From Pseudomonas frederiksbergensis (GTDB lineage: Bacteria; Pseudomonadota; Gammaproteobacteria; Pseudomonadales; Pseudomonadaceae), in NCBI RefSeq assembly GCF_035751725.1, contig NZ_CP142104.1, positions 186,001 through 250,000 of the forward strand: a stretch of 64,000 nt of DNA. The letters run 5' to 3'. Made by a program: the position numbers and the translations under genes. Shown here piece by piece: positions 32,052 to 43,851 of this stretch (the stretch's first letter is position 1; every line of letters starts with the position of its first letter). The notes below the pieces were generated by a model. That model was given only the letters and a program-made list of their open reading frames with translations, ran no database searches and was not told the origin of the DNA.

Positions 32052-35000
32052 TCAGCTGTTGTTGTGGTCGACCTTGATGGTCGGGTCGCTGCCGGCGATC
32101 AACGAGTTCAGGTTGACGTTCGACCAGTTGTTGCCCTCAAGCTTGATCGTCACATCAGGCGTCGCCGCCGCACCGTTGGCCGCGTTGAACTGGCCCGTGG
32201 TGCTGACTTGCAGCGAGGACACGCCATCAACCGTGCTGATTTTCAGGAAGTGGTCGATGGTGCTGCCGGTTTCGCCCTGCAACAGGTCCCGCAGGTCGAT
32301 CCGGTCACCGTCGCCGGCCTTGAAGTCCTTGATCACATCATTGCCGGTGTCGCCGGACTTCCAGACAAACGTATCGCCGCCCAGGCCTCCGATCAGGGTG
32401 TCGTTGCCCTTACCGCCAATGAGCGTGTCGCTGCCGCTGCCGCCGAGCAGGATGTCACTGCCCTTGCCACCGTCCAGCCAGTCGTTACCGCCTTGGCCGA
32501 AGAGTATGTCGTTGCCGGCGCCGCCCAGCAGGGTGTCGTTGCCGTCATGGGCGCCGGATACATCGAACGCGGTGTAGTGCTCGGTGATGTACTGGTGCAC
32601 GTTGGCGGTGGTGACCTTGCTCGCGTCCACGCCACTTTGTTGGGCGACAAACGACTGGATGGCCTGGTAACCCTCGCCGGCGATGCCGTTGAAGCTCACC
32701 AGGTCGCCGAACAGGATGTCGTTGCCGTCCGCGCCGTTGACGGTATCGGCACCTGGCATCGTCGCTTCGGTGTGGCCGATGATCGAGTTGGCCAGGTCCT
32801 TGGGGTCGATGTTGGTTTGCGGTTTGCCGTCCGAGTCGTAGGGCTTGAGGTCGGACAGGGTCACGTCCTTGTTCAGGCCGATCGCTTCCACGCCCGACAC
32901 CGAACTCAACAGCGCGAAGGCGCTCGCGGAGTTGCTGGTGGTCGCCGAGTCGGTACTGTTGCCGGTCCCGTCGCGGTACGACAGCTCATAGGTGCCGTCG
33001 CCCTGGGCGCGCAGCGTGCCCAGGCTTTCTTCGCTCCAGTAGCCGCCCCAGGACTTTTTCCAGGTCTGCAGCGTGAGGTTCCCTGACTCGTCGACCTGTA
33101 CGCGGTGGGTGCTGTCCAACGTGGCGCTGAACGTCTGGCCCAGCTTGTAGTTGCTGGTAGTGATCAGGCTGTCGAGCGTCACTCCGTTGTAGATGGTCGG
33201 GTTTGTCTCTTCGCCGCTCTGGTAGTAGGTCGGCTGGCCGTCGGTGATGAAGTACGTCAGGTTCTTCGCACCGGAGTTGCTCATGGCCTCGCTGCTCTTG
33301 AACCAGTTGGCCGTGGTCTTGAACACGTCTTCGTAGTTGGTGCCGCCACCGGAAACCATCGAGTCCAGGACACTCTTGAGCAATGCCAGCGCGTTCGGGT
33401 CCTTGAGGTTGACCGAAACGGTTTTGTTGACCTGCTTGTCGAAGTCCGCCAGGAAGATATTCACCGTGCCCGAATTGCTGCCCATGCTTTGCTTGAGCGT
33501 ATTGAACACCGAAGTGAGCGAGTTCTTGGCCGCAGTGAGGGACGATTCGCTCATGCTGCCGGAGCTGTCGACCATGAACGCGATGTTGTAGTTGACCCCG
33601 GGAACGACAGTCAGGCCGCCGATATCGGCCACCATGATGTCGTTGCCGTCGGTGCCAGTGACGTTGTCATTGCCGGAAGTGGCGGTCGCAGCGTTGTAGA
33701 CGGCTGGATGCACTGTCACCGGGATCTGTGCAATGGTCGTCGCCGACCCGCCGAGGGCTTCGGTGGAGGTCGAGGTCACGGTCAGGTTGATCTGGCCGTT
33801 GAAGTAGGTTGGTGGCGTCAGGTTGAGGCTGCCCAGGTTCCAGCCAGTGACCGAGGCTTCGCCGTTGGCGCCCACGGTCGCGGTGTGGCCTGCGCCGTCG
33901 CTCAACACGCTGCCTTCCGGCATGCCGCCGATCTTCACGCTCAGGCTTTCGGAGCCGTCGGTGTCGGTCAGGGCGGTGGTGATCTTCGACAGGTTCACGC
34001 TGCCGCCTTCGGCGCCTTCGTTGAGCTTGAAGCCGTCGTAGTAGCCTTCGCCGTTGGTGCCGTGCAGGTCGGAGACGGTGACACCGGCATTCACCAAATC
34101 TGCGACACCGGTATAGAGCGGCACGCCGGCATTGCTCAGGTCCACAGGCGCGCTGCCGTTGACCGACAGGTTCACGTCGTAGCTGCCCGGGCCGGTCTGG
34201 TTGTGGTGGTAGATGTCCAGGGTGTAGTAGCCGCTGGTGGTCGGTGTGAACGAACCGTTCAACTGGCCGCCCGCACCCCAAGTGGTTGCCGCGGCGGTCT
34301 TGCCACCGATGGTCACCAGCAGGCTGTCATCGCCCGTGCCGCTGAAGGTGTAGGTCTTGCCGGCCTCGAGGAAAATCAGTCCTGAAGTTTTCGACGCGGT
34401 GCCCGGATTGACGTTGCCGTCGTTCTGGACGTTGCCCACGGTGGTGCTGCTGTTCGGCGTGCCGGCGGCATCGATCACCGACTTGAGCGTGCCGGACGGC
34501 GCGCCGCTGCCATCGGTGCCCAGGCCTGACAGGCCGGTCCAGACTTCCTTGATCAAACCGGTGGAGGTCACATTGTTGCCGGCTACGTTGAGGGTCGGCG
34601 CGTCGGCGACAGGCGTGATGTCGATCTTCACGGTGCCGGTATTGCCCAGCGTCTGGCCGTCGGTTGGCTGGAAGCTGATCTGCGCGTAGTCGGCCTTTTG
34701 GTTGCCCACGCCGGCCGGGTTGCCGTTGGCGCCGGATTCGTTGGCGTCGGGTGTAAAGCGCAGCTTGCCAGCGTCGATGTCGGCCTTGGTGAAGGTCTGG
34801 TTGTTGGCCACGTCCTTCCAGGTCGCGCCGTCCAGGTACTGCAACTTGCCGTCACCCGGCAGACCGGTGATTTTCACTCCCTGGCTGGCGGCGGCGCTGT
34901 CCACGTCGCTGATGCCGAACGTCGACCAGCCGAGGACCAGCGAAGTGTCTTCGGTGCCCGTCACCGCGCCACCGGTGGCTACTGGCGCGTCGTTGACCCC

Positions 35001-38000
35001 GACCACGTTCACGGTGGTGGTCGCCGTGTTGGAATAGCTCGTGCCGTCGGTCACCGTCACGGTGATGATGCGCGGTACGGTGCTCGGATCTTCGCTGTTG
35101 TTGATGAAGCTGATGTTCTTGATCTGCTGCATGTAGTCGGCCAGCGTCGCATTGCCCGTCAGCGTCAGGACGACTTTGCCGTCGGTGCTGTTGGCGTTGA
35201 TGCTGATGCCGTTGACGCTGTTGCCCAGGTTCAGCGCATCGCCAGGCTGACGGTTGGTCAGCACGATGGTGGCGCCGGTCAGCATCGTGCTGTCCGGGTC
35301 GGTGATCTTCAGGTCGGTATCGCCAATCGACACGCCTGGGCCGGTGGTGCCCTCGGTGAAGGTCACCTGGTAATCGGTCCCGGTCTTGCCGCTGGAGTTG
35401 TTGGCGTCCAGGTCAAGTACCGGTGGCGCGTCGTTGTCGATAATCGAGGTGCTGACGCTGCCGTTGGTCCCGCTGACGGCCAGGTGCTCGAAGTTGCCGC
35501 CGGTGGCCGAATCGATCTTGACCACGAAGTTTTCGGTGCCTTCGGTGATCTTGTCGTCCAGGGTGGCCACGTTGAAGTTGGCGCTGGTGGCGTTGGCCGG
35601 AATCTTCACGGTGTAGACACCGGTGAAGTCCGTGCCGTCGGCGGCGGTGCCGCTGTAGACGATCTTCACCGTCACCTCGGTTTGCGCCGGGTTCGTCAGG
35701 CTGACGGTGTAGGTAGCCGCCTGCCCTTCGGTGACCGATGTGCTGCCAGTGATGCTGACCGTGGTGTTGTCAGGGGTGTCGGTGACGGAAGTCACCGCTG
35801 GCGTGGTGCTCGGTACCAGATGCTCGAAATTGCCGCCAGTGGCCGTCTTGATCGTTGCCTCGACACTGCCGGAGTCCTTGTAGACGTCGTCTTTTGGCGC
35901 GTCGACGGTCACGGTGCCAGTCTTGGCGCCGGCGGCGATGTTGATGACGGCGCCGTTGCTCAGCGTCACGGTGACAGGCGAACCGGCAGCGTTGGTCAGG
36001 TTCGCGGTGTAGGTGATCTGGCCACCCTCGGCGACCGAACCGGTGGCGCTCAGGCTCAGGCCGGTGGTGTCCTGCACATCGGTAACAGTGGTGCCGGCAG
36101 GCTTGCCGTCGATCTCCAGGTTTTCGTAATTGCCGCCCTTGGCGTCGTCGATCTTGACGCTGAGGTTGCTGCCGCCAGCGAGGGCATCATTTGGTGCGGT
36201 GAAGTTCACCGAGCCAGAGCTTTCGCCTATAGGGATGGTGATGCTTTGACCGTTCGACAGGGTCACGACGAGCGGAGCGCCAGTTACTGGAGCGTTTACC
36301 GAAGCGGTGTAAACCACGGTGCCACCTTCGCCAACCGTCGAAGTCGCGGTGAGCGAAACGGTGCTGGTGTCCAGGGTGTCGGTGACATCGGTAACGGCAG
36401 GTGCAGTGCTCGGCACCAGGTTTTCGAAGTTGCCACCGGTGGCCTTGTCGATGCTGACTTCAACCTTGCCGGAATCTTTGTAGACATCATCCTTCGGCGC
36501 ATCGACGGTTACGGTACCAGTCTTGGCGCCGGCGGCGATGTTGATGACGGCGCCGTTGCTCAGGGTGATGGTTACTGGCGAACCTGCGGCGTTGGTCAAA
36601 GTCGCGGTGTAAACGATGGAGCCGCCCTCGGCGACGGTATCGGTCGCGGACAAGGTCAGGCCAGTCGTGTCTTGAGTATCGGTGACTGCGGTATCCGCAG
36701 GCTTGCCGTCGATTTCCAGATTTTCGTAATTGCCGCCCTTGGCGTCGTCGATCTTGACGCTGAGGTTGCTGCCGCCAGCGAGGGCATCATTTGGTGCGGT
36801 GAAGTTCACCGAGCCGGAGCTTTCGCCTACGGGGATGGTGATGGATTGGCCGTTCGACAGGGTCACGACGAGCGGAGCGCCAGTAACCGGGGCGTTCACC
36901 GAAGCGGTGTAAACCACGGTGCCGCCTTCGCCTACGGAAGGTGTGGCAGTCAGGCTGACAGTCGAAGTATCGAGCGTATCGGTAACGTCAGTGACAGCAG
37001 GCGTGGTGCTCGGCACCAGATTTTCGAAGTTGCCACCAGTGGCTTTATCGATGCTGACTTCAACCTTGCCGGAGTCCTTGTAGACGTCATCCTTCGGCGC
37101 ATCGACGGTTACGGTGCCGGTCTTGGCGCCAGCAGCGATGTTGATGACGGCGCCGTTGCTCAAGGTGATGGTGACTGGCGAGCCCGCAGCGTTGGTCAGG
37201 GTGGCGGTATAAACAATCGAACCACCCTCCGCAACGGTATCGGTCGCGGACAAGGTCAGGCCAGTCGTGTCTTGAACGTCCGTAACGGTCGTGTCGGCAG
37301 GCTTGCCGTCGATTTCCAGATTTTCGTAGTTGCCGCCCTTGGCGTCGTCGATCTTGACGCTGAGGTTGCTGCCGCCAGCGAGGGCGTCGTTCGGTGCGGT
37401 GAAGTTCACCGATCCGGAGCTTTCGCCTACGGGGATGGTGATGGATTGGCCGTTCGACAGGGTCACGACGAGCGGAGCGCCAGTTACCGGGGCGTTCACC
37501 GAAACGGTGTAAACCACGGTGCCGCCTTCGCCTACGGAAGGTGTGGCAGTCAGGCTGACAGTCGAAGTATCGAGCGTATCGGTAACGTCAGTGACAGCAG
37601 GCGTGGTGCTCGGCACCAGATTTTCGAAGTTGCCACCAGTGGCTTTATCGATGCTGACTTCAACCTTGCCGGAATCTTTGTAGACATCGTCCTTCGGCGC
37701 GTCGACGGTCACGGTGCCGGTCTTGGCGCCGGCGGCGATGTTGATGACGGCGCCGTTGCTCAGGGTGATGGTGACCGGCGAACCTGCGGCGTTGGTCAGG
37801 GTGGCGGTGTAAACGATGGAGCCGCCCTCGGCGACGGTGTCCGTTGCCGAGAGGGTCAGGCCAGTCGTGTCTTGAACGTCCGTAACGGTCGTGTCGGCAG
37901 GCTTGCCATCGATTTCCAGGTTTTCGTAGTTGCCGCCCTTGGCATCGTCGATCTTGACGCTGAGGTTGCTGCCGTCAGCGAGGGCATCGTTTGGTGCGGT

Positions 38001-41000
38001 GAAGTTCACCGAGCCGGAGCTTTCGCCAACGGGGATGGTGATGGACTGGCCGTTGCTCAACGTCACTACGAGCGGAGCGCCAGTTACTGGAGCGTTTACC
38101 GAAGCGGTGTAAACCACGGTGCCGCCTTCGCCAACCGTCGAAGTCGCGGTGAGCGAAACGGTGCTGGTGTCCAGGGTGTCCGTGACGTCGGTTACGGCAG
38201 GTGCCGTGCTCGGCACCAAATTCTCGAAGTTGCCACCGGTGGCTTTATCGATGCTGACTTCAACTTTGCCGGAGTCCTTGTAGACGTCATCCTTCGGTGC
38301 ATCGACGGTCACGGTGCCAGTCTTGGCGCCGGCGGCGATGTTGATGACGGCGCCGTTGCTCAGGGTGATGGTTACTGGCGAGCCCGCAGCGTTGGTCAAA
38401 GTCGCGGTGTAAACAATCGAACCACCCTCCGCAACGGTATCGGTCGCGGACAAGGTCAGGCCAGTCGTGTCCTGGGTGTCGGTGACTGCGGTATCCGCAG
38501 GCTTGCCGTCGATTTCCAGGTTTTCGTAGTTGCCGCCCTTGGCGTCGTCGATCTTGACGCTGAGGTTGCTGCCGCCAGCGAGGGCATCATTCGGTGCGGT
38601 GAAGTTCACCGATCCAGAGCTTTCGCCTACGGGGATGGTGATGGATTGGCCGTTCGACAGGGTCACGACGAGCGGAGCGCCAGTAACCGGGGCGTTCACC
38701 GAAGCGGTGTAAACCACGGTGCCGCCTTCGCCAACTGTCGAAGTCGCGGTGAGCGAAACGGTGCTGGTGTCCAGGGTGTCGGTGACGTCGGTTACGGCTG
38801 GCGTGGTGCTAGGCACCAGGTTTTCGAAGTTGCCACCGGTGGCTTTATCGATGCTGACTTCGACTTTGCCGGAGTCCTTGTAGACGTCGTCCTTCGGCGC
38901 GTCGACGGTTACGGTGCCGGTCTTGGCGCCAGCAGCGATGTTGATGACGGCGCCGTTGCTCAAGGTGATGGTTACTGGCGAACCTGCGGCGTTGGTCAAA
39001 GTCGCGGTGTAAACGATGGAGCCGCCCTCGGCGACGGTATCGGTCGCGGACAAGGTCAGGCCAGTCGTGTCTTGAGTATCGGTGACTGCGGTATCCGCAG
39101 GCTTGCCGTCGATTTCCAGATTTTCGTAATTGCCGCCCTTGGCGTCGTCGATCTTGACGCTGAGGTTGCTGCCGCCAGCGAGGGCATCATTTGGTGCGGT
39201 GAAGTTCACCGAGCCAGAGCTTTCGCCTACGGGGATGGTGATGGATTGGCCGTTCGACAGGGTCACGACGAGCGGAGCGCCAGTTACCGGGGCGTTTACC
39301 GAAGCGGTGTAGACCACGGTGCCGCCTTCGCCAACCGTCGAAGTCGCGGTGAGCGAAACGGTGCTGGTGTCCAGGGTGTCCGTGACGTCGGTTACGGCTG
39401 GCGTGGTGCTCGGCACCAGGTTCTCGAAGTTGCCACCGGTGGCTTTGTCGATGCTGACTTCAACCTTGCCGGAATCTTTGTAGACATCGTCCTTCGGCGC
39501 GTCGACGGTCACGGTGCCAGTCTTGGCGCCAGCGGCGATGTTGATGACGGCGCCGTTGCTCAGGGTGATGGTTACTGGCGAGCCCGCAGCGTTGGTCAAA
39601 GTCGCGGTGTAAACAATCGAACCACCCTCCGCAACGGTATCGGTCGCGGACAAGGTCAGGCCAGTCGTGTCTTGGGTGTCGGTGACTGCGGTATTCGCAG
39701 GCTTGCCGTCGATTTCCAGATTTTCGTAGTTGCCGCCCTTGGCGTCGTCGATCTTGACGCTGAGGTTGCTGCCGCCAGCGAGGGCATCATTTGGTGCGGT
39801 GAAGTTCACCGAGCCGGAGCTTTCGCCAACGGGGATGGTGATGGACTGGCCGTTGCTCAACGTCACTACGAGCGGAGCGCCAGTTACTGGAGCGTTTACC
39901 GAAGCGGTGTAAACCACGGTGCCGCCTTCGCCAACCGTCGAAGTCGCGGTGAGCGAAACGGTGCTGGTGTCTAGGGTGTCCGTGACGTCGGTTACGGCAG
40001 GTGCCGTGCTCGGCACCAAATTCTCGAAGTTGCCACCGGTGGCTTTGTCGATGCTGACTTCAACCTTGCCGGAATCTTTGTAGACATCGTCCTTCGGTGC
40101 ATCGACGGTTACGGTGCCGGTCTTGGCGCCAGCGGCGATGTTGATGACGGCGCCGTTGCTCAAGGTGATGGTTACTGGCGAACCTGCGGCGTTGGTCAAA
40201 GTCGCGGTGTAAACGATGGAGCCGCCCTCGGCGACGGTATCGGTCGCGGACAAGGTCAGGCCAGTCGTGTCTTGAGTATCGGTGACTGCGGTATCCGCAG
40301 GCTTGCCGTCGATTTCCAGATTTTCGTAATTGCCGCCCTTGGCGTCGTCGATCTTGACGCTGAGGTTGCTGCCGCCAGCGAGGGCATCATTTGGTGCGGT
40401 GAAGTTCACCGAGCCGGAGCTTTCGCCAACGGGGATGGTGATGGACTGGCCGTTGCTCAACGTCACTACGAGCGGAGCGCCAGTTACTGGAGCGTTTACC
40501 GAAGCGGTGTAAACCACGGTGCCGCCTTCGCCAACCGTCGAAGTCGCGGTGAGCGAAACGGTGCTGGTGTCCAGGGTGTCCGTGACGTCGGTTACGGCAG
40601 GTGCCGTGCTCGGCACCAAATTCTCGAAGTTGCCACCGGTGGCTTTATCGATGCTGACTTCAACCTTGCCGGAATCTTTGTAGACATCGTCCTTCGGCGC
40701 GTCGACGGTCACGGTGCCAGTCTTGGCCCCAGCGGCGATGTTGATGACGGCGCCGTTGCTCAAGGTGATGGTGACTGGCGAGCCCGCAGCGTTGGTAAGG
40801 GTGGCGGTGTAAACGATGGAGCCGCCTTCAGCGACGGTATCCGTTGCCGAGAGGGTCAGGCCAGTCGTGTCTTGAACGTCCGTAACGGTCGTGTCGGCAG
40901 GCTTGCCGTCGATTTCCAGGTTTTCGTAGTTGCCGCCCTTGGCATCGTCGATCTTGACGCTGAGGTTGCTGCCGCCAGCGAGGGCATCGTTCGGTGCGGT

Positions 41001-43490
41001 GAAGTTCACCGAGCCGGAGCTTTCGCCGACGGGGATGGTGATGCTTTGACCGTTCGACAGGGTCACGACGAGCGGAGCGCCAGTAACCGGGGCGTTCACC
41101 GAAGCGGTGTAAACCACGGTGCCGCCTTCGCCTACGGAAGGTGTGGCAGTCAGGCTGACAGTCGAAGTATCGAGCGTATCGGTAACGTCCGTGACAGCAG
41201 GCGTGGTGCTCGGCACCAGGTTTTCGAAGTTGCCACCGGTGGCTTTGTCGATGCTGACTTCAACCTTGCCGGAATCTTTGTAGACATCGTCCTTCGGTGC
41301 ATCGACGGTTACGGTGCCGGTCTTGGCGCCAGCGGCGATGTTGATGACGGCGCCGTTGCTCAAGGTGATGGTTACTGGCGAGCCCGCAGCGTTGGTCAGG
41401 GTCGCGGTGTAAACAATCGAACCACCTTCCGCAACGGTGCCCGTCGCGGACAGCGTCAGGTCCGTAGTATCAGCCGAATCAGTAATCGTGGTGACAGCTG
41501 GCGTGGTGCTTGGGACCAGGTTCTCGAAGTTGCCGCCCGAGGTGCCGGCGATGGTGGTGCTGACGGTGCTGCTGTTGTTATAGACATCATTCGCCGGGGT
41601 ATCCACAGCGACGGTGCCAGTGGTTGCGCCAGCGGCGATGTTGATGACCGCGCCGTTGCTCAAGGTCACGGTGACGGGCGTTTGTGCCGGGTTACTCAAC
41701 GTGGCGGTGTAGGTGATCTGACCGCCTTCGGTGATGGTTTCGCTGGCGGTCAGGGTCAGGTCGGTGGTGTCAGCCGAATCGTTGATGGTGGTGACGGCTG
41801 GCGTGGTGCTCGGCACCAGGTTCTCGAAGTTGCCACCGGACGTGCCGGCAATGGTGGTGCTGACGGTGCTGCCGTTGTTGTAGACATCGTTCGCCGGGGT
41901 ATCGACAGCCACAGTGCCAGTGGTCTGGCCGGCGGCGATATTGATCACGGCGCCGTTGCTCAGGGTCACGGTTAACGGAGTTTGGGCCGGGTTGGTCAGT
42001 GTGGCGGTGTAGGTGATCTGGCCGCCTTCGGTCACTTCGGAGGACGCGGACAGGGTCAGGCCAGTGGTGTCAGCCGAATCGTTGATGGTGGTGACGGCTG
42101 GCGTGGTGCTCGGCACCAGGTTCTCGAAGTTGCCACCGGTTGTGCCCGTAATCGTGGCGCTGACGGTGCTGCCGTTGTTATAGACGTCGTTGGCCGGGGT
42201 ATCGACCGCGACGGTGCCAGTGGTCTGGCCGGCGGCGATATTGATCACGGCGCCGTTGCTCAGGGTCACGGTTACCGGAGTTTGGGCCGGGTTGGTCAGC
42301 GTGGCGGTGTAAGTGATCTGGCCGCCTTCGGTGATGGTTTCGCTGGCGCTCAGCGTCAGGCCGGTGGTATCGGCCGAATCAGTGATCGTAGTAACGGCTG
42401 GTGCGGTGTTCGGAACCAGGTTCTCGAAGTTGCCACCGGTTGCGCCGGTGATGGTGGTACTGACGGTGCTGCCATTGTTGTAGACATCATTCGCCGGGGT
42501 ATCGACCGCGACGGTGCCAGTGGTCTGGCCGGCGGCGATGGTGATGACCGAGCCGTTGCTCAACGTCACGGTGACTGGCGTTTGTGCCGGGTTGGTCAAC
42601 GTGGCGGTGTAGGTGATCTGGCCGCCTTCGGTAACCGTGTTGCCTGCGCTCAGGGTGACGGTCGTGGTGTCGACGGTGTCGGTGATTTGAGTCACGGCTG
42701 GGGTGGTGGGCACGGTCACGGCGATGCCGTTGCCACCGGTGGTGCCGGTGACGGTCACGCTGATCTGGCTTGGGTCGTTATAGACCGTGTCGTTGGGTGC
42801 AAGCGGTACGTTGACGGTGCCAGTCAGTTGCCCGGCCGGGATAACGATAACGGCACCGTTGGACAAGGTCACGATCAGGTTGGTCTGCGGGGCCTGGGTC
42901 ACGGTCGCGGTGTAGACCAGCACGCCACCGGCCTCGGTCAGGGTCGGCGTGGCGCTCAAGGTCATGGTCGCATTGAGCACGGCGTTGGCGGTTGTGTCGG
43001 GCGTGGTGTCGCCACCCAGGATGTTGTCATCCGTGGCGGCAGCCGCCGCGAGGCCTTCCGTCGGGAAGCCGATGGTAGGGTCGACGCTGCCAGCGGTTGC
43101 ATCCAGTACGACGAAGCTGTGGCCACCACCAGCGGCACCGCCCGTACCGGCGGCGGTTGGGCCTGCGGCGGTGGCTTCCAGGGCGGTCGTCGGGTCGACG
43201 CCCGCGGCGATGGCTTGTTGCAGTTCATCTACAGAGGGCGCGGCTTGGGCGGCGGCCTGTTGAAGATCCGCGGAAGAGTCCGGAGCGCTGGCGCTCCACT
43301 GAGTGTCGCGGCCCAGGTCGAGCGTGCGGCCATCAGCCAGTTCCAGTGTGACGGCGCCAGCAGGACCGGTGTCCAACTGGTCGCCCACGTTAAGGCGATC
43401 GCCTTCAATGAGTACACGCCGAATGCCCTCGGGGGATACGACGAAAACCTGACCAACAATGCTTTTGACAACGGCAATAACACTGCTCAT
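32052..43490 (-). CDS. lapA: LapA giant surface adhesin
   Basis: The ATG at 43490 (GGAGAG upstream) gives 3812 residues; the longer frame lacks a ribosome site. Residues 1-125 form the retention module that lodges in the LapE pore. Two LapG-type cleavage motifs follow each other, TAAG at 107-110 and 112-115. Then come four 100-residue Ig-like repeats and nine tandem 200-residue units (about 670-2470). Next are a Calx-beta-like domain (about 2570-2690), cadherin-like and PA14-like regions (to about 3130) and a von Willebrand A domain with MIDAS motif DSSGS (near 3300). RTX calcium repeats ([20 protein letters not shown], about 3640-3720) and a type I secretion signal close the protein. It mediates irreversible attachment and biofilm formation, is divergent from lapEBC, and is controlled by LapD and LapG. 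Confidence 0.96.
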   Translation of the reverse strand: MSSVIAVVKSIVGQVFVVSPEGIRRVLIEGDRLNVGDQLDTGPAGAVTLELADGRTLDLGRDTQWSASAPDSSADLQQAAAQAAPSVDELQQAIAAGVDPTTALEATAAGPTAAGTGGAAGGGHSFVVLDATAGSVDPTIGFPTEGLAAAAATDDNILGGDTTPDTTANAVLNATMTLSATPTLTEAGGVLVYTATVTQAPQTNLIVTLSNGAVIVIPAGQLTGTVNVPLAPNDTVYNDPSQISVTVTGTTGGNGIAVTVPTTPAVTQITDTVDTTTVTLSAGNTVTEGGQITYTATLTNPAQTPVTVTLSNGSVITIAAGQTTGTVAVDTPANDVYNNGSTVSTTITGATGGNFENLVPNTAPAVTTITDSADTTGLTLSASETITEGGQITYTATLTNPAQTPVTVTLSNGAVINIAAGQTTGTVAVDTPANDVYNNGSTVSATITGTTGGNFENLVPSTTPAVTTINDSADTTGLTLSASSEVTEGGQITYTATLTNPAQTPLTVTLSNGAVINIAAGQTTGTVAVDTPANDVYNNGSTVSTTIAGTSGGNFENLVPSTTPAVTTINDSADTTDLTLTASETITEGGQITYTATLSNPAQTPVTVTLSNGAVINIAAGATTGTVAVDTPANDVYNNSSTVSTTIAGTSGGNFENLVPSTTPAVTTITDSADTTDLTLSATGTVAEGGSIVYTATLTNAAGSPVTITLSNGAVINIAAGAKTGTVTVDAPKDDVYKDSGKVEVSIDKATGGNFENLVPSTTPAVTDVTDTLDTSTVSLTATPSVGEGGTVVYTASVNAPVTGAPLVVTLSNGQSITIPVGESSGSVNFTAPNDALAGGSNLSVKIDDAKGGNYENLEIDGKPADTTVTDVQDTTGLTLSATDTVAEGGSIVYTATLTNAAGSPVTITLSNGAVINIAAGAKTGTVTVDAPKDDVYKDSGKVEVSIDKATGGNFENLVPSTAPAVTDVTDTLDTSTVSLTATSTVGEGGTVVYTASVNAPVTGAPLVVTLSNGQSITIPVGESSGSVNFTAPNDALAGGSNLSVKIDDAKGGNYENLEIDGKPADTAVTDTQDTTGLTLSATDTVAEGGSIVYTATLTNAAGSPVTITLSNGAVINIAAGAKTGTVTVDAPKDDVYKDSGKVEVSIDKATGGNFENLVPSTAPAVTDVTDTLDTSTVSLTATSTVGEGGTVVYTASVNAPVTGAPLVVTLSNGQSITIPVGESSGSVNFTAPNDALAGGSNLSVKIDDAKGGNYENLEIDGKPANTAVTDTQDTTGLTLSATDTVAEGGSIVYTATLTNAAGSPVTITLSNGAVINIAAGAKTGTVTVDAPKDDVYKDSGKVEVSIDKATGGNFENLVPSTTPAVTDVTDTLDTSTVSLTATSTVGEGGTVVYTASVNAPVTGAPLVVTLSNGQSITIPVGESSGSVNFTAPNDALAGGSNLSVKIDDAKGGNYENLEIDGKPADTAVTDTQDTTGLTLSATDTVAEGGSIVYTATLTNAAGSPVTITLSNGAVINIAAGAKTGTVTVDAPKDDVYKDSGKVEVSIDKATGGNFENLVPSTTPAVTDVTDTLDTSTVSLTATSTVGEGGTVVYTASVNAPVTGAPLVVTLSNGQSITIPVGESSGSVNFTAPNDALAGGSNLSVKIDDAKGGNYENLEIDGKPADTAVTDTQDTTGLTLSATDTVAEGGSIVYTATLTNAAGSPVTITLSNGAVINIAAGAKTGTVTVDAPKDDVYKDSGKVEVSIDKATGGNFENLVPSTAPAVTDVTDTLDTSTVSLTATSTVGEGGTVVYTASVNAPVTGAPLVVTLSNGQSITIPVGESSGSVNFTAPNDALADGSNLSVKIDDAKGGNYENLEIDGKPADTTVTDVQDTTGLTLSATDTVAEGGSIVYTATLTNAAGSPVTITLSNGAVINIAAGAKTGTVTVDAPKDDVYKDSGKVEVSIDKATGGNFENLVPSTTPAVTDVTDTLDTSTVSLTATPSVGEGGTVVYTVSVNAPVTGAPLVVTLSNGQSITIPVGESSGSVNFTAPNDALAGGSNLSVKIDDAKGGNYENLEIDGKPADTTVTDVQDTTGLTLSATDTVAEGGSIVYTATLTNAAGSPVTITLSNGAVINIAAGAKTGTVTVDAPKDDVYKDSGKVEVSIDKATGGNFENLVPSTTPAVTDVTDTLDTSTVSLTATPSVGEGGTVVYTASVNAPVTGAPLVVTLSNGQSITIPVGESSGSVNFTAPNDALAGGSNLSVKIDDAKGGNYENLEIDGKPADTAVTDTQDTTGLTLSATDTVAEGGSIVYTATLTNAAGSPVTITLSNGAVINIAAGAKTGTVTVDAPKDDVYKDSGKVEVSIDKATGGNFENLVPSTAPAVTDVTDTLDTSTVSLTATSTVGEGGTVVYTASVNAPVTGAPLVVTLSNGQSITIPIGESSGSVNFTAPNDALAGGSNLSVKIDDAKGGNYENLEIDGKPAGTTVTDVQDTTGLSLSATGSVAEGGQITYTANLTNAAGSPVTVTLSNGAVINIAAGAKTGTVTVDAPKDDVYKDSGSVEATIKTATGGNFEHLVPSTTPAVTSVTDTPDNTTVSITGSTSVTEGQAATYTVSLTNPAQTEVTVKIVYSGTAADGTDFTGVYTVKIPANATSANFNVATLDDKITEGTENFVVKIDSATGGNFEHLAVSGTNGSVSTSIIDNDAPPVLDLDANNSSGKTGTDYQVTFTEGTTGPGVSIGDTDLKITDPDSTMLTGATIVLTNRQPGDALNLGNSVNGISINANSTDGKVVLTLTGNATLADYMQQIKNISFINNSEDPSTVPRIITVTVTDGTSYSNTATTTVNVVGVNDAPVATGGAVTGTEDTSLVLGWSTFGISDVDSAAASQGVKITGLPGDGKLQYLDGATWKDVANNQTFTKADIDAGKLRFTPDANESGANGNPAGVGNQKADYAQISFQPTDGQTLGNTGTVKIDITPVADAPTLNVAGNNVTSTGLIKEVWTGLSGLGTDGSGAPSGTLKSVIDAAGTPNSSTTVGNVQNDGNVNPGTASKTSGLIFLEAGKTYTFSGTGDDSLLVTIGGKTAAATTWGAGGQLNGSFTPTTSGYYTLDIYHHNQTGPGSYDVNLSVNGSAPVDLSNAGVPLYTGVADLVNAGVTVSDLHGTNGEGYYDGFKLNEGAEGGSVNLSKITTALTDTDGSESLSVKIGGMPEGSVLSDGAGHTATVGANGEASVTGWNLGSLNLTPPTYFNGQINLTVTSTSTEALGGSATTIAQIPVTVHPAVYNAATATSGNDNVTGTDGNDIMVADIGGLTVVPGVNYNIAFMVDSSGSMSESSLTAAKNSLTSVFNTLKQSMGSNSGTVNIFLADFDKQVNKTVSVNLKDPNALALLKSVLDSMVSGGGTNYEDVFKTTANWFKSSEAMSNSGAKNLTYFITDGQPTYYQSGEETNPTIYNGVTLDSLITTSNYKLGQTFSATLDSTHRVQVDESGNLTLQTWKKSWGGYWSEESLGTLRAQGDGTYELSYRDGTGNSTDSATTSNSASAFALLSSVSGVEAIGLNKDVTLSDLKPYDSDGKPQTNIDPKDLANSIIGHTEATMPGADTVNGADGNDILFGDLVSFNGIAGEGYQAIQSFVAQQSGVDASKVTTANVHQYITEHYTAFDVSGAHDGNDTLLGGAGNDILFGQGGNDWLDGGKGSDILLGGSGSDTLIGGKGNDTLIGGLGGDTFVWKSGDTGNDVIKDFKAGDGDRIDLRDLLQGETGSTIDHFLKISTVDGVSSLQVSTTGQFNAANGAAATPDVTIKLEGNNWSNVNLNSLIAGSDPTIKVDHNNS
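36081..41480 (-). repeat. Nine tandem 600-base repeats inside lapA
   Basis: The unit is exactly 600 bases and encodes two alternating 100-residue Ig-like modules, one with [19 protein letters not shown] and one with [19 protein letters not shown]. The phrase ending [14 protein letters not shown] recurs nine times at 600-base steps (DNA near 36121 to 40921). Copies are almost identical at the DNA level, with scattered synonymous changes, so unequal recombination and recent conversion are likely. Copy number could also be affected by assembly collapse. Boundaries are approximate. Confidence 0.9.
41481..42680 (-). repeat. Four tandem 300-base repeats at the N-terminal side of lapA
   Basis: Four 100-residue modules with [20 protein letters not shown] and [10 protein letters not shown] recur with a 300-base period (phrases near 41521, 41821, 42121, 42421). 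They are related to the first module of the 600-base unit but more diverged from it, so they are probably the older array. Confidence 0.85.
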
Positions 43491-43851
43491 TGAAGACTCT
43501 CCGGGTACCACGTTCAGTAGACTTCCATGGACCCGACAGCCTCGTTGGCCATAGCGGTCTGGACGTTCATGCTCACTAAGGGAAAATGTTTTGACGCATC
43601 AATGTGACAACTATTTGACATCAATTTGGAGGCGATTTTTGTTACTGCCAAACTATTGACCTTCTGCCGGCCATCCTAAACAATCGCTTCCGTAATGTCA
43701 CATTGATATTTAAGCGGCAACCTGTTCTTTCGGTGCGAGTTCCAGCTCCTTTTTGAACTTTCCGACATACGGTCATTCCGGTTGCCATCATCCGATGCAG
43801 CGCCACGTTTCGCTGTGATCCAAGACAAGTGTTTTCGGGATTTAACCAACC
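43491..43851. promoter_or_regulatory. lapA-lapE divergent control region
   Basis: This 361-base gap has no supported gene. It holds a perfect 12-base inverted repeat, ATCAATGTGACA (43598-43609) and TGTCACATTGAT (43696-43707), set 86 bases apart. Between them the DNA is AT-rich. GACAACTATTTGAC at 43606-43619 partly resembles FleQ boxes (GTCANTAAATTGAC, as I recall). FleQ controls lapA in P. putida, so this is a candidate, not a firm site. Confidence 0.45.

Noticed and set aside
36081..42680. Regularly spaced repeats that could suggest a repeat array such as CRISPR.
   Set aside because: Units are 300 and 600 bases, continuous without unique spacers, and in frame within lapA.
34698..43493. Very long open frames on the plus strand opposite lapA (for example 34698-39974, 40272-41975 and 41982-43493).
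   Set aside because: They mirror the tandem repeats of lapA, have low-complexity Gly/Val/Asp-rich translations, lack ribosome sites and match no family. They are antisense shadows of a repetitive GC-rich gene.
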